NCBI GenBank assembly: GCA_016789265.1
Contig: JAEUQK010000020.1
Span: 1 to 64,000 of the forward strand
Source of the DNA: Blastocatellia bacterium
GTDB taxonomy: Bacteria; Acidobacteriota; Blastocatellia; Pyrinomonadales; Pyrinomonadaceae
Direction of reading: 5' to 3'
Length of the DNA: 64,000 nucleotides
Numbering within the stretch: the stretch's first letter is position 1; every line of letters begins with the position of its first letter. The position numbers were made by a program, and so were the translations under genes. The notes under the pieces are model-generated. The model worked only from the letters and a program-made list of their open reading frames with translations, was not told the DNA's origin and did no database searches. Positions 55,956-64,000 of the stretch are shown here, one piece after another.

Positions 55956-56690
55956 ATGAGCACGGTAGATATTCTCGCCATTTTCGCCCACCCTGACGAT
56001 CTGGAACTGAACGTCGGCGGGACGATGCTGAAAATGAAGAGCCTCGGCTATCGAACAGGCGCGTTAGACGTGACACGAGGTGAAATGGGCACGCGGGGTA
56101 CTGTCGAAGGAAGAGCGATCGAGGCTGAAGAAGCTGCAAAGATACTAAAGCTGGACATAAGGGAGAATCTGGGCCTGGCGGACGGACACGTTTTCGTCGA
56201 TGACGGATCGCGTTCTAAGCTTGTCCGTGTGTTGAGGCGACTGAAACCGAAAGTCATCCTTACGCACCAACTCGACGATCCACATCCGGATCACGACCAC
56301 ATCGCGCACTTAGTGCGAGAATCCGCCCGGCTCGCCAGCATGAGAAACTATGACCCGGAGACGGGAGACGAAAAGATCCCGGTTCCGAAGACCGCGCATA
56401 CGATCTTTTCGCGTAATGTCATCCCTTCTTTTATCGTCGACATTTCTGAATATCTGGAAGGAAGAATGGCCGCGATCCGCGCTCATGAGTCGCAGTTTCA
56501 CAATCCGGACTCGACCGAACCTGAAACGCGACTTACGGATAAAAACTTTTTAAATGGCATAGAATACCGTGCCCGCTATTTTGGTTCGCTGATCGGGGTC
56601 GAGGCGGGCGAACCGTTCTATGTACGTGAGGTCTTGAACATCGGTGACCCGATCGAGCTGCTTTCGCGTCCGATGAATCTTTACTCATGA
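55956..56690 (+). CDS. bshB1: Bacillithiol deacetylase BshB1 (LmbE/PIG-L family)
   Basis: A 244-residue zinc deacetylase that removes acetyl from N-acetylglucosaminyl-malate in bacillithiol synthesis. AHPDDLELNVGGT (near 11-23) gives the metal ligands, and HPDHDHI (near 116) the third histidine. Acidobacteria are among the groups with bacillithiol. The TGA overlaps the next gene's ATG (ATGA), so translation is coupled to the J-domain gene. Other bsh genes are not in the window. Confidence 0.87.
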   Translation: MSTVDILAIFAHPDDLELNVGGTMLKMKSLGYRTGALDVTRGEMGTRGTVEGRAIEAEEAAKILKLDIRENLGLADGHVFVDDGSRSKLVRVLRRLKPKVILTHQLDDPHPDHDHIAHLVRESARLASMRNYDPETGDEKIPVPKTAHTIFSRNVIPSFIVDISEYLEGRMAAIRAHESQFHNPDSTEPETRLTDKNFLNGIEYRARYFGSLIGVEAGEPFYVREVLNIGDPIELLSRPMNLYS

Positions 56691-57496
56691 TCGAACCGAC
56701 CCCCGAAGAGATCGAGCTGCAGAAGAAACGGCGCGTGTTGGAACGCCTTAAGGACAAGCTCGCCGACCGTGAAGAAGAAATGGCCGATCTGCGGGCAGAG
56801 CTTGAGCAGTTTGAGGCTAGGTACTCGATGGACGTCGCGCGGCTTTACGCCGAGTTTGACGAGATAGAGGCCGAGATCGCCGAAGAGGAACTAAAGCTAG
56901 TCCCTGACGACGAAGAGATTAAAAAGCGAGTTGAGGAACTCAGGCGGCGTGCAGAAGAATCGGCAGCGCGCGCCGATGCCGCTCAGGAAACCGAAGAATA
57001 CCTTCCGACGCCCGAAGCAAAAAAGGCTTACCACAACCTTGCTCGGGCAATTCACCCGGACCTTGCATTGGACGAGGTCGAAAAGGAACGCCGGCACGGC
57101 CTGATGGCTGAATTGAATCAAGCATATTCCTCGGGCGACCAGCAAAAGCTGGACAAGATGATCGCCGATCTGCGTCACAGTCCTGAAACCGTCAAAGGTG
57201 ACTCTGTCGGCGACGAACTCGTCCGCGTCATCCGCCAGATATATCAGGTCAGTAAGCGATTTCGCGAACTCGATCTCGAACAGGCGTCTGCCGAAGGCTC
57301 AGAACTTTACGATCTTAGGATGAAGGTGAAAGCCGAAATGGCAGAGGGCCGAGACCTATTAAAACAAATGGCCGAACGGACAAAAACGCACATCGTAAAA
57401 GCGGCCAGAAGATTGGAAAATCTGCGGAGCGTAAACGCGGCTCAGGAAGAATATGTAAAGGAAAGATTTGGAATGGATATCGAAGAGTTTCGTTGA
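56687..57496 (+). CDS. Coiled-coil protein with J-like domain
   Basis: A 269-residue cytoplasmic protein. Residues 5-100 are a long charged coiled coil. A J-like domain follows (about 105-150) with KKAYHNLARAIHPDLALDE containing the HPD tripeptide that activates Hsp70. The C-terminal third is again helical. It starts within the bshB1 stop (ATGA overlap). Its partner is presumably DnaK, but the link to thiol chemistry is unknown. Confidence 0.7.
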   Translation: MIEPTPEEIELQKKRRVLERLKDKLADREEEMADLRAELEQFEARYSMDVARLYAEFDEIEAEIAEEELKLVPDDEEIKKRVEELRRRAEESAARADAAQETEEYLPTPEAKKAYHNLARAIHPDLALDEVEKERRHGLMAELNQAYSSGDQQKLDKMIADLRHSPETVKGDSVGDELVRVIRQIYQVSKRFRELDLEQASAEGSELYDLRMKVKAEMAEGRDLLKQMAERTKTHIVKAARRLENLRSVNAAQEEYVKERFGMDIEEFR

Positions 57497-57497
57497 G

Positions 57498-58655
57498 CTA
57501 CAATGACTGTGCGGCCGCAGACGCGGATGACCAGGCCCACTGGAAATTGTATCCGCCAAGCCATCCGGTCACATCGACCACCTCGCCAATAAAATAGAGC
57601 CCGGGCACTTTTTTTGCTTCGAGTGTTTTTGACGATAATTCGCCGGTCGAAACCCCGCCGAGTGTTACTTCCGCCTTGTCATAACCTTCCGTTTCGCGAA
57701 ACCGGACCTGCCAATTATCTAGTTTTTCGACTGCGATCTCGATCTCCCTTTCGCTCATCTGGAAAAGCGCTTTTGCGGATCCATCTGCGTTGAATAATCT
57801 TTCGGCCGCCTTTGCGGGAAGGTATTCGGCCAGAAGATTATCCAAACGCTTTCGGTCAGTTCTATGCCGATACAATAGTTCGCGAGCGTCCGTTTCGGGC
57901 AGAAGATCTATGCTCACCGGTGAATCAGGGTCCCAATAATTTGATGCCTGCAGGATCGCGGGACCGGACATGCCGCGATGGGTAAAAAGTATGTTCTCTC
58001 GAAAGCTCTTTCCTCCGGCCGTCACAAACGCATCGATAGAAATGCCTGCAAGTTCGCGAAACCCTTCGCCCGAAAACACAAGCGGCACAAGCGACGGCCG
58101 CGTTCGTACGACGTCCAAACCGAACTGCGACGCGATGCGATAGCCGATATCGGTCGCACCGATCTTTGGGAACGACGATCCGCCGGTCGCAATGATCAGT
58201 TGCGGCGATTCAAACTCGCCATCGCTGGTAGTGACCACAAAATTCTGCCTACTTTCGACCTTTTCGACCGAACATGCTGTCCGAATCTCTACCTTCGCAG
58301 CGCGGCATTCCGCAAGCAGCATCTCGACGATCTGAAGAGAACTTTCACGGCAAAATAGCTGACCCAGCTTTTTCTCGTAAAAAGTGATCTTGTGTTTTCT
58401 TACGAGATCGATGAAGTCCTGCGGTGTATAGCGTGCGAGAGCTGATTTACAGAAATGCGGATTTTGTGAGACGAAGTTTTCGGCAGTGACATTAAGGTTT
58501 GTGAAATTGCAGCGGCCGCCTCCGGATATTATTACCTTGCGTCCGACCTGAGCGTTACGCTCGATCACCAAAACTCGTCGGCCGAGTTTTCCTGCCTCTA
58601 TTGCACAGAAAAGCCCGGCCGCGCCGCCGCCGATAATAATGGCATCGAAATGCAT
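57498..58655 (-). CDS. HI0933/YhiN-type FAD-dependent oxidoreductase
   Basis: A 385-residue flavoprotein. The N-terminal Rossmann motif is GGGAAGLFCAIEAG (8-21), and SGGGRCNFTN near 45-54 is the hallmark of the HI0933 family. The C-terminus (GGYNFQWAWSSA) contacts FAD. Substrate unknown. The ATG directly follows the TAG of the DinB gene (TAGATG), so they are one operon. Confidence 0.87.
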   Translation of the reverse strand: MHFDAIIIGGGAAGLFCAIEAGKLGRRVLVIERNAQVGRKVIISGGGRCNFTNLNVTAENFVSQNPHFCKSALARYTPQDFIDLVRKHKITFYEKKLGQLFCRESSLQIVEMLLAECRAAKVEIRTACSVEKVESRQNFVVTTSDGEFESPQLIIATGGSSFPKIGATDIGYRIASQFGLDVVRTRPSLVPLVFSGEGFRELAGISIDAFVTAGGKSFRENILFTHRGMSGPAILQASNYWDPDSPVSIDLLPETDARELLYRHRTDRKRLDNLLAEYLPAKAAERLFNADGSAKALFQMSEREIEIAVEKLDNWQVRFRETEGYDKAEVTLGGVSTGELSSKTLEAKKVPGLYFIGEVVDVTGWLGGYNFQWAWSSASAAAQSL

Positions 58656-59195
58656 CTAAGCGAGGTAGCGTTCGTTGAGTATTGCCAAGTGATGCCTGAT
58701 ATGCCCGGCCATTATGTATGCAAGGGCGCGAACGGAAACCGGAGATCCGCTTGCCGTTCCCATTCGCTTCCATCCAGCGTCGTCGATGACGTGAAACATC
58801 CTGAGGTTTGCCGACCGCGATTCAAGAAGTTCAGAGCACAGATCGTCAAAACTCCGCTCGTTCGCGTGTGAGTTTTCAATATAGCCGTCCTGCTCAAATC
58901 CTTCGATCGGAGTTTCGTCACCGCGTGAGATTCGGAGCGCACGATAAGCAAATATCCTTTCGCCGTCGATCAGATGGCTCAACACCTCTTTGATCGTCCA
59001 CTTGCCCTCGGCATATCTGTAAGCTCCGCGCTCTTCAACCATCGAGCCAAAGATCCCGCGAAGCTCTTCCGCCTGTCGCTCCAATACAAAGATAATGTCT
59101 GCCTCAGCGACAAGTGAGACGTATTTCTCGTAGTAAGGATTATATTCCGAAGGATCGGGCCTCGCGATGGTCGTCGTTTTCATTCCTGTCTGCAT
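58656..59195 (-). CDS. DinB-family putative metal-dependent hydrolase
   Basis: A 179-residue four-helix-bundle protein of the DinB superfamily. The three metal-binding histidines are in LSHLIDGERIF (near 71) and AGHIRHHL (near 164-168). The family includes thiol-dependent transferases that use bacillithiol or mycothiol, which would fit the nearby bshB1 gene. ATGs at 59195 and 59183 are both possible. It is coupled to the downstream flavoprotein. Confidence 0.83.
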   Translation of the reverse strand: MQTGMKTTTIARPDPSEYNPYYEKYVSLVAEADIIFVLERQAEELRGIFGSMVEERGAYRYAEGKWTIKEVLSHLIDGERIFAYRALRISRGDETPIEGFEQDGYIENSHANERSFDDLCSELLESRSANLRMFHVIDDAGWKRMGTASGSPVSVRALAYIMAGHIRHHLAILNERYLA

Positions 59196-59218
59196 AGCGT
59201 AATATTACCAGAACATCG

Positions 59219-59623
59219 ATGCTGAGATTAAAGTACATTTTGCTGACGGTTTCACTTGCATTAGCTGTTTTGATGTTGGCGGGCTTCGCGCGGGCACAGG
59301 GCGGTAAGGCCGAACCGAAGCGAATCGAGATCTCTCCCGGGAAACAAAGTGCGGTGCTGACCGGAAGCCTCCGGACGGCGCAGGAAATGGACTTTGTTTT
59401 TGCGGCGAGGAAAGGTCAAAAGGTGACGATCAAGAATCCGGGCCATAAGAGATTCGATGTCAGGGTCTTCGTTCCTGAATCGGGCTTTGATACCGAATTT
59501 GACAGCTCCCAGTCGTTCGAATTCGAGATAGAGACCGACGGCGATCACCTGCTGTTTGTGAGACGAAAGGCCGGCCCGGGTCCGAGAAACGCAAGATTCA
59601 CTATTTCAATAACGATCAAATGA
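59219..59623 (+). CDS. Secreted hypothetical protein, 134 aa
   Basis: An exported protein with a signal peptide (5-25, ending ARAQ) and a beta-rich mature domain of about 105 residues. The pattern resembles the C-terminal pre-peptidase-like domain (PPC) of secreted proteases, with SLRTAQEMDFVFAARKGQ. Its stop overlaps nothing; the YceI gene follows about 95 bases downstream. Divergent from DinB by 23 bases. Confidence 0.6.
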   Translation: MLRLKYILLTVSLALAVLMLAGFARAQGGKAEPKRIEISPGKQSAVLTGSLRTAQEMDFVFAARKGQKVTIKNPGHKRFDVRVFVPESGFDTEFDSSQSFEFEIETDGDHLLFVRRKAGPGPRNARFTISITIK

Positions 59624-59718
59624 AGGCCGGAAATACGACCTTGCAATTCTTTACAAGCATCCTTTGGTTTTTAGGCCATAATTCAATCAAAATTACTAAA
59701 TTCAAGGAGACGAAAAGA

Positions 59719-60399
59719 ATGAGACGTATAGCCATTGTCGCTCTGATCGCCGTCGCTGCGATCGGTGCGGCGGTCAAATTTACGACCTATGCCGATGCCG
59801 GTGTCACCCCGACGATACCCGTCGATGAAAAGGCGATGAAACAGGTCGAAGCGGGAACCTATAACTTCGACAAAGCTCACAGCTTCATCGGTTTTAAGGT
59901 CAAGCATATGGGCCTTATCGAAGTGCCCGGATTCTTTCGTGATTTCGTCGGCAAAGTGGAGTTTGATGCCTCGGACATAACCAGATCTAAGGTGGAGTTC
60001 ACGGCAAAGGTGACCAGCGTGGATACCGGTGTCACTGGTCGAGATAACCACCTAAGGACAAAGGATTTCTTCGAAGTCGAAGCTTACCCGGAAATGAAGT
60101 TCGTGAGCACAAGCGTTGTAAAAAAAGGTAAGGGGTTAATATTGAACGGCGATCTGACAATGAAGGGCGTGACCAAACCGGTTTCGATACCGTTCGAGAT
60201 AACCGGATGGGCTCCGGGAAACGAACGGAGCGCATCGAAGATGGGCATCGCGGGTGAGACCACTATCAACCGTCGCGATTTCGGCGTAAATTACGGAAGC
60301 AATATGCCGAACGGCATTCCCGTGATCTCAGACCAGATCAAAGTCGTGCTTCAGATCGAGGCCGCGAAAGCCCGAACGGCCGCACCTGCTTCGGAGTAG
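59719..60399 (+). CDS. YceI-family polyisoprenoid-binding-like protein
   Basis: 226 residues with a signal peptide (1-22). The lipocalin-like YceI domain runs from 50 on, with FDKAHSFIGFKVKHMGL near 54 and the typical DNHLRTKDFFEVEAYP near 114-129. AAGGAGA precedes ATG 59719 by about 7 bases; the longer start at 59620 is not supported. Probably periplasmic lipid binding. Confidence 0.88.
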   Translation: MRRIAIVALIAVAAIGAAVKFTTYADAGVTPTIPVDEKAMKQVEAGTYNFDKAHSFIGFKVKHMGLIEVPGFFRDFVGKVEFDASDITRSKVEFTAKVTSVDTGVTGRDNHLRTKDFFEVEAYPEMKFVSTSVVKKGKGLILNGDLTMKGVTKPVSIPFEITGWAPGNERSASKMGIAGETTINRRDFGVNYGSNMPNGIPVISDQIKVVLQIEAAKARTAAPASE

Positions 60400-60420
60400 T
60401 TCTTATCATAGCCCAAACGT

Positions 60421-60449
60421 AAAAAGAGGCGTTCGACCGCCTCTTTTTT
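60421..60449. terminator. Bidirectional terminator after yceI
   Basis: A stem AAAAGAGGCG/CCGCCTCTTTT-like hairpin with loop TTCGA and runs of A before and T after it, between convergent genes. Confidence 0.87.
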
Positions 60450-60476
60450 GTGCTTCGTCCAAAACAACGGCAGAGA

Positions 60477-61148
60477 TCAATTCATCTTTTCTGCTTCTGT
60501 AAACGAAATGTCGTAGATCGCATATTTCTCCCAATCCTTGAAATCAAAGTGCCACCATTCGTTTGGGTTTACTGTAAATCCTGCGCCTTCCATTAGCCGC
60601 CGAAGCATGTCTCTATTCTCACGTTCCTTTTCAGTCCCACCGGCATAATCGGGCGATGCGCGCTCGGTAAATTCGTCGTAACCTGACGGCATGTCGATCA
60701 ATTGGCCGGTCTTAAGATCGAAAACGCTCAGGTCAACCGCACAGCCGCGATTATGTTTTGAGCCTTTGGCGGGGTTAGCGACGAACTTCCGCTTATCTTC
60801 AGATGTCACTTCCCAAAATAATTTCGTGATCGACCACGGACGATAACCGTCGAAGATCACTAACCCGAGACCCTGCTTTTTCAGTTTCTGATGGACCTTG
60901 ACTAGTGCCTTGGCCGCAGGCCTTTGCAGAAATGCGCGAGCTTCCGGATAGACTTTCTTCCCGACGAAGTTGTTTTCCGTTGCGTATCGTATGTCGAGCT
61001 TTATCGATGGATCTAAAGTGATAAGTTCTACCAAGCGTGCCTCGCGTTTGTTTTCTTCCTTCGGCGGCCCGTCTTGTGCAAAGGCCTGAAATGAAAGGAT
61101 AAGAAATAGAACGAGAAGAGCAAAACTGAATTTGGGTTTTCGCATCAT
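60477..61148 (-). CDS. D-alanyl-D-alanine dipeptidase, VanX/DdpX family
   Basis: A 223-residue exported zinc dipeptidase with a signal peptide (8-24, ending AFAQ). The zinc motif SKHNRGCAVDLS near 130-141 (His and Asp ligands) and EWWHFDF near 200-206 (catalytic Glu and third ligand) match VanX/DdpX. In this setting it more likely recycles peptidoglycan than confers glycopeptide resistance, since no vanHA genes are present. Confidence 0.9.
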   Translation of the reverse strand: MMRKPKFSFALLVLFLILSFQAFAQDGPPKEENKREARLVELITLDPSIKLDIRYATENNFVGKKVYPEARAFLQRPAAKALVKVHQKLKKQGLGLVIFDGYRPWSITKLFWEVTSEDKRKFVANPAKGSKHNRGCAVDLSVFDLKTGQLIDMPSGYDEFTERASPDYAGGTEKERENRDMLRRLMEGAGFTVNPNEWWHFDFKDWEKYAIYDISFTEAEKMN

Positions 61149-61209
61149 TTGATCGAGCTAATACGGATCGGTTTGGAAATCCGCGTAAAGAACTGGTAGC
61201 TTCTTGTTT

Positions 61210-61353
61210 ATGTCAGAAGAGAGTCAAAAAAGAAAATGTCCGGCCCTACGTTGGACGAAACGCTTCGGCGTCGCGGCATTTCTCTTTTTCCTTATCAAGG
61301 GACTTCTCTGGCTGATCGTTCCCGGGATCATAGCCTATTTCTCGTTAAGCTAG
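61210..61353 (+). CDS. Small membrane protein, 47 aa
   Basis: A 47-residue ORF with a basic N-terminus and one or two membrane segments (FGVAAFLFFLIKGLLWLIV). It is bounded by an ATG and a TAG but lacks a strong ribosome binding site. Divergent from the dipeptidase gene. Such short proteins are often missed; real status is uncertain. Confidence 0.45.
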   Translation: MSEESQKRKCPALRWTKRFGVAAFLFFLIKGLLWLIVPGIIAYFSLS

Positions 61354-61444
61354 CCTGCTAAGAGTTACTTGTATATTGCCGTTGCCTATGGGGCAACGGT
61401 CTCAGATCCCTAACCGATTTCACAGCTTCGATCCACAAAAACTG

Positions 61445-62509
61445 TTATGGCTTTCCTTCCTTCACGGGCTCCGAATCTTCAGGCCCGATGATTATCTCTG
61501 TTCCAAACTTTTGGTAATTGGTAAACCTGATCAGGTTTCGCGTCTCGTAAACGCTGCTTTTCTCTCGAAACGTGAGACGTACATCCGAAACCAAAGGCAG
61601 AAGATATTTTTCATCGGCGATGGTGGTCCAATCGTAATCAATGGTCCGGCGTGCGGTGCGAATGGGAAACCCTTCGGGGATCTCGGTCGCTTCGCTCTCG
61701 ACTTTTAAGACTCGATATTCCTTGCGGTCGATCCAGACTCGGCCTTTCATTCCCGTTATCGTTGACTGCGTAAATTCGCCGGGCCCGCCCGACACTACTT
61801 GTTGCTTCGCTTTGTCGCGGGCTACAGAAAAATCAAAGATCACCGTTTCACGACCGCGGACCAGATCAGTTTGAACCGGTGAGAATTCAGCATCGCTTTC
61901 CGGCTTGAAGATCGTCGCAAGCATCGTTACAAATTCACCTGTCGAACTCGTACCTCCTGCCTCTTCATAACTGCCTTTTGCCTCGGCGCTCTGTTGGATA
62001 GCTCCGTTCTTGGAAAGTAGTCGGTAAGTTTCCTCGCCGCTGGATCGATAGCTTACCGCAACTACCAGTTTGTCCAGATTTCTGAAATTGCCCGTACCGG
62101 CGTAAGCCGCTGAACGCTGGATCTGCTGTTTGACGACGAAATCGGGCATCTCTTCCACCGCTTCCAGTGTTTTCTTACGGGTCTTTTCTATAATTCCCGT
62201 GACTTCCAATTCGGTCGGCAGTTTGACTGCAGCCGGGTTCTGTCGCCTCCGTTCAGCCTCTTCTAAAGCACGCTTGAGCTCGTCATCGTTGGCTCCTTTC
62301 GATCTTGTAAGTCCGCGGATCCCATCCGTCACTACAAAATCTATCCCTCGGCGGCGGAGCGCATCTATCAGTTCGGCCTTTGTTGCTGGAGTCTTTTGAA
62401 TCGCGTACAACATACGCACGTATTCGGCCTGAGTCAGCGGTTTTTCCTGCGCAAGTGCCGCAATGCAAAAAAAGGAAACGACCAAAAGATATCGAGCGAT
62501 AAGTCTCAT
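61445..62509 (-). CDS. Secreted hypothetical protein, 354 aa
   Basis: An exported protein with a signal peptide (1-20, ending ALAQ). Residues 25-90 are helical with GIDFVVTDGIRGLT, and the remainder is beta-rich with FTMLATIFKPES-like periodic strands, similar to outer-membrane lipoprotein-sorting folds. ATG 62509 is chosen over 62614 because the signal peptide begins there. Function unknown. Confidence 0.62.
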   Translation of the reverse strand: MRLIARYLLVVSFFCIAALAQEKPLTQAEYVRMLYAIQKTPATKAELIDALRRRGIDFVVTDGIRGLTRSKGANDDELKRALEEAERRRQNPAAVKLPTELEVTGIIEKTRKKTLEAVEEMPDFVVKQQIQRSAAYAGTGNFRNLDKLVVAVSYRSSGEETYRLLSKNGAIQQSAEAKGSYEEAGGTSSTGEFVTMLATIFKPESDAEFSPVQTDLVRGRETVIFDFSVARDKAKQQVVSGGPGEFTQSTITGMKGRVWIDRKEYRVLKVESEATEIPEGFPIRTARRTIDYDWTTIADEKYLLPLVSDVRLTFREKSSVYETRNLIRFTNYQKFGTEIIIGPEDSEPVKEGKP

Positions 62510-62650
62510 TGAAGTAGTAGATGCCAAATGACCGATAACTGTTGTAATTACACGGCCTGGATGGAAAAACACCGTGGAGCATGAAAGGAAAAAGCGGAGA
62601 AAATGCCAATGCAAATCCTCCGCTAATCTAGTTTACGATAACCAACGAGC

Positions 62651-63052
62651 TTAGTTGACCCATTCCTCTTCGTAGTTAAGCTGCCAATGCCGCGTGACCC
62701 ATGCCTGCGCGGCTTCCATCGCCGTTGTTTTCCACTTTTTCAGATTCTGAAGGATCGTGAGTGCTGCAAGCGGCTTACTAGGGTCACGTTCTACACGGAT
62801 CACTTCTGTAGCTACTTCGATGATCGTCTTGTCGTCACCCAGGATCCGAAGCTTTACCTCAGCTCCGACCGGCGGGAGGACCTCGAGATTAACAAGTGCG
62901 CTGTTTTCGCCCAGATTCTCCGTTGTTCCCTCGACTTTGACCTTTTTCCCGCTTTCCTCGTCTATCCAGCTTGCCTGCACCGGCATATTTGCCAGGATCC
63001 TGTGATGCAGCGGCGTCTTATATGATGATGTTGCGTATTCAATTTGTGCCAT
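62651..63052 (-). CDS. PilZ-like protein
   Basis: A 133-residue cytoplasmic protein whose central part (about 20-95) resembles a PilZ beta-barrel, with ENLGENSALVNLEVLPPVGAEV where PilZ proteins have DxSxxG. The classical RxxxR motif is not seen, so cyclic-di-GMP binding is uncertain. AAGGGGG precedes the ATG. A candidate promoter lies about 80 bases upstream. Confidence 0.6.
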   Translation of the reverse strand: MAQIEYATSSYKTPLHHRILANMPVQASWIDEESGKKVKVEGTTENLGENSALVNLEVLPPVGAEVKLRILGDDKTIIEVATEVIRVERDPSKPLAALTILQNLKKWKTTAMEAAQAWVTRHWQLNYEEEWVN

Positions 63053-63130
63053 ATCAAATTCCCCCTTTTTCGCTTCGCTTCCCCCTATTTTATCCCTTTT
63101 GTCGTAATTCCTGTTACAAAAAGAATCGTT

Positions 63131-63159
63131 ACGTTAATGCATTATTACAAAAAAGTCAA
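63131..63159 (-). promoter_or_regulatory. Candidate promoter of the PilZ-like gene
   Basis: On the minus strand TTGACT (63159-63154) and TAACGT (63136-63131) are separated by exactly 17 bases, giving a leader of about 72 bases. Confidence 0.45.
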
Positions 63160-63666
63160 GTTTCTTTCGCTGCCTTTATAAAACTTTACATTCTATCTCA
63201 GTTTTAGGCTCCTTGGCATACTTTTTATTCGATAAAATTCGGCATTTGGATGTTATTACATTATTGTTTGGATGTCCGCAGTGACCGTCCTCACTGAGCT
63301 GTCACGAATAATTCAACTTGTAACTCTGAATTAACCTACGCCTGCCATCATGCTAGATTCCAGGTTGATGGTAAGAACCCCTTTTCTTACTTGGGAACCC
63401 TATTTGCCTGAGACATATGGCCCTTAGATCTCTTTATTTGGCGAACAATTGGATCACTCTTGGTGAACCAAGCCGTTGGGGAATAAGTGTGTGCAAACAA
63501 TAGGCTTAACTGACAAGTCGGCTTTCGGCCCGCGCCGAACGGACCGACAGCAGATTTGCACATATCCGAAAAGCGGTACAAAAATCCAAAAATCGAGATT
63601 TTATGGCTAATTAAACAAGTTTATACAGGCATTATTTAACAATCTCACTAGAGGTCAAAAAAACAG
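63160..63666. other. Intergenic region before the right-edge gene
   Basis: About 507 bases with higher A+T and no ORF that I would support on either strand; short readings near 63387-63581 look like noise. The promoter of the right-edge gene should be here, but no pair of boxes stands out. Confidence 0.5.
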
Positions 63667-64000
63667 ATGAGTAAATTTCTTAATCTCAGATCGATCGCTC
63701 TTGTGGCGTTAATTTGTACCGTATATGTGATCGGTGCAATTGCGCAGGCGGGAACTGGCGGAATTGCCGTCACCGTTTCTGACGCGGCCGGCGCGGTCGT
63801 TCCGAACGCCACGGTCACGTTGACAAACAAAGCGACCAACCAAACGCAGACTGCGACCACCAGCGGCGCAGGTCTTTACAATTTTGTTTCGCTGCAGCCG
63901 GGAAGCTATACGCTCAAGGCATCGGCCGGCAGCTTTGCGCCGCAGACGCTGAACATTGAAGTTCAGGTCGGCCGAGTCACGGACGCTAACTTCACGCTTG
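63667..64000 (+). CDS. Secreted protein with carboxypeptidase-regulatory-like domain, partial
   Basis: The start of a gene cut by the window end (111 codons seen). A signal peptide at 8-27 (ending AIAQ) is followed by a carboxypeptidase-regulatory-like domain, VTVSDAAGAVVPNATVTLT, then GLYNFVSLQPGSYTLKA. In acidobacteria this arrangement usually begins a TonB-dependent outer-membrane transporter of about 1000 residues, but the barrel is not visible here. Confidence 0.8.
   Translation, partial: MSKFLNLRSIALVALICTVYVIGAIAQAGTGGIAVTVSDAAGAVVPNATVTLTNKATNQTQTATTSGAGLYNFVSLQPGSYTLKASAGSFAPQTLNIEVQVGRVTDANFTL

Noticed and set aside
60477..61148. Glycopeptide resistance cluster around the VanX-like gene
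   Set aside because: No vanH or vanA-type ligase genes are adjacent; neighbours are ordinary envelope genes.
63387..63860. Minus-strand readings in and beside the right-edge intergenic region
   Set aside because: No ribosome binding sites or recognisable domains, and one overlaps the clear plus-strand secreted protein gene in antisense.
1..64000. CRISPR array
   Set aside because: I saw no series of regularly spaced direct repeats and no cas genes.

Overview
The window looks like chromosome of a Gram-negative acidobacterium, most likely Blastocatellia/Pyrinomonadales. The clues are a bacillithiol-type deacetylase (BshB1), PEGA-TPR and carboxypeptidase-regulatory-like secreted proteins, a complete MreBCD-PBP2-RodA-PBP1A block, and moderate GC. 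No rRNA or marker-gene comparison was possible, so the taxon is an inference.

The left 28.6 kb is foreign. A tRNA-Met(CAT) gene lies at 28611-28687 (minus). Its 3' half, 50 bp long, is perfectly repeated at 7307-7356. Each copy has a tyrosine recombinase just to its left, reading toward it (6213-7271 and 27005-28177). The simplest reading is two integrative islands in tandem at one tRNA. Island A runs off the left edge and ends at 7356. Island B is complete (7307-28657, about 21.3 kb).

Island A (1-7356) is one tight operon: a JAMM/JAB isopeptidase, a ThiF/E1-like activating enzyme, an E2-like protein with a single cysteine, a membrane protein, and a large VirD4/HerA-type ATPase that also carries a restriction-nuclease-like segment and an excisionase-like helix-turn-helix. 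The integrase follows. This is a bacterial ubiquitin-like conjugation cassette joined to a DNA-translocase-like motor. It is the most interesting feature here. No ubiquitin-like modifier gene is visible, so it may lie upstream of the window.

Island B (7307-28657) has cargo on the left: unknown proteins, a family-4 uracil-DNA glycosylase with a DUF4268 protein, an SDH_sah/ClpP-like protease with a small partner, and a PLD-helicase plus Eco57I-type methyltransferase restriction-modification pair. A replication and mobility module follows on the right: excisionase-like protein, RepA-like ATPase, Toprim primase-like protein, HTH repressor-like protein and integrase with a recognisable promoter and operator. 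Three decayed copies of one C-terminal protein tail separate the cargo blocks and record past cargo exchange.

From 28.7 kb on the content is ordinary chromosome: a CPA2 antiporter; PEGA-TPR and YbaY-repeat secreted proteins; a metallophosphoesterase; a CBS-Hsp20-Lon stress operon; a large S8 protease; the cell-elongation operon mreB-mreC-mreD-mrdA-rodA with a class A PBP; an esterase; an SMR transporter; a lipoprotein with lipB; a thioredoxin-like protein; an MBL hydrolase; bshB1 with a J-domain protein; a YhiN-type flavoprotein with DinB; YceI; a VanX-type dipeptidase; a PilZ-like protein; and the start of a secreted protein with a carboxypeptidase-regulatory-like domain at the right edge.
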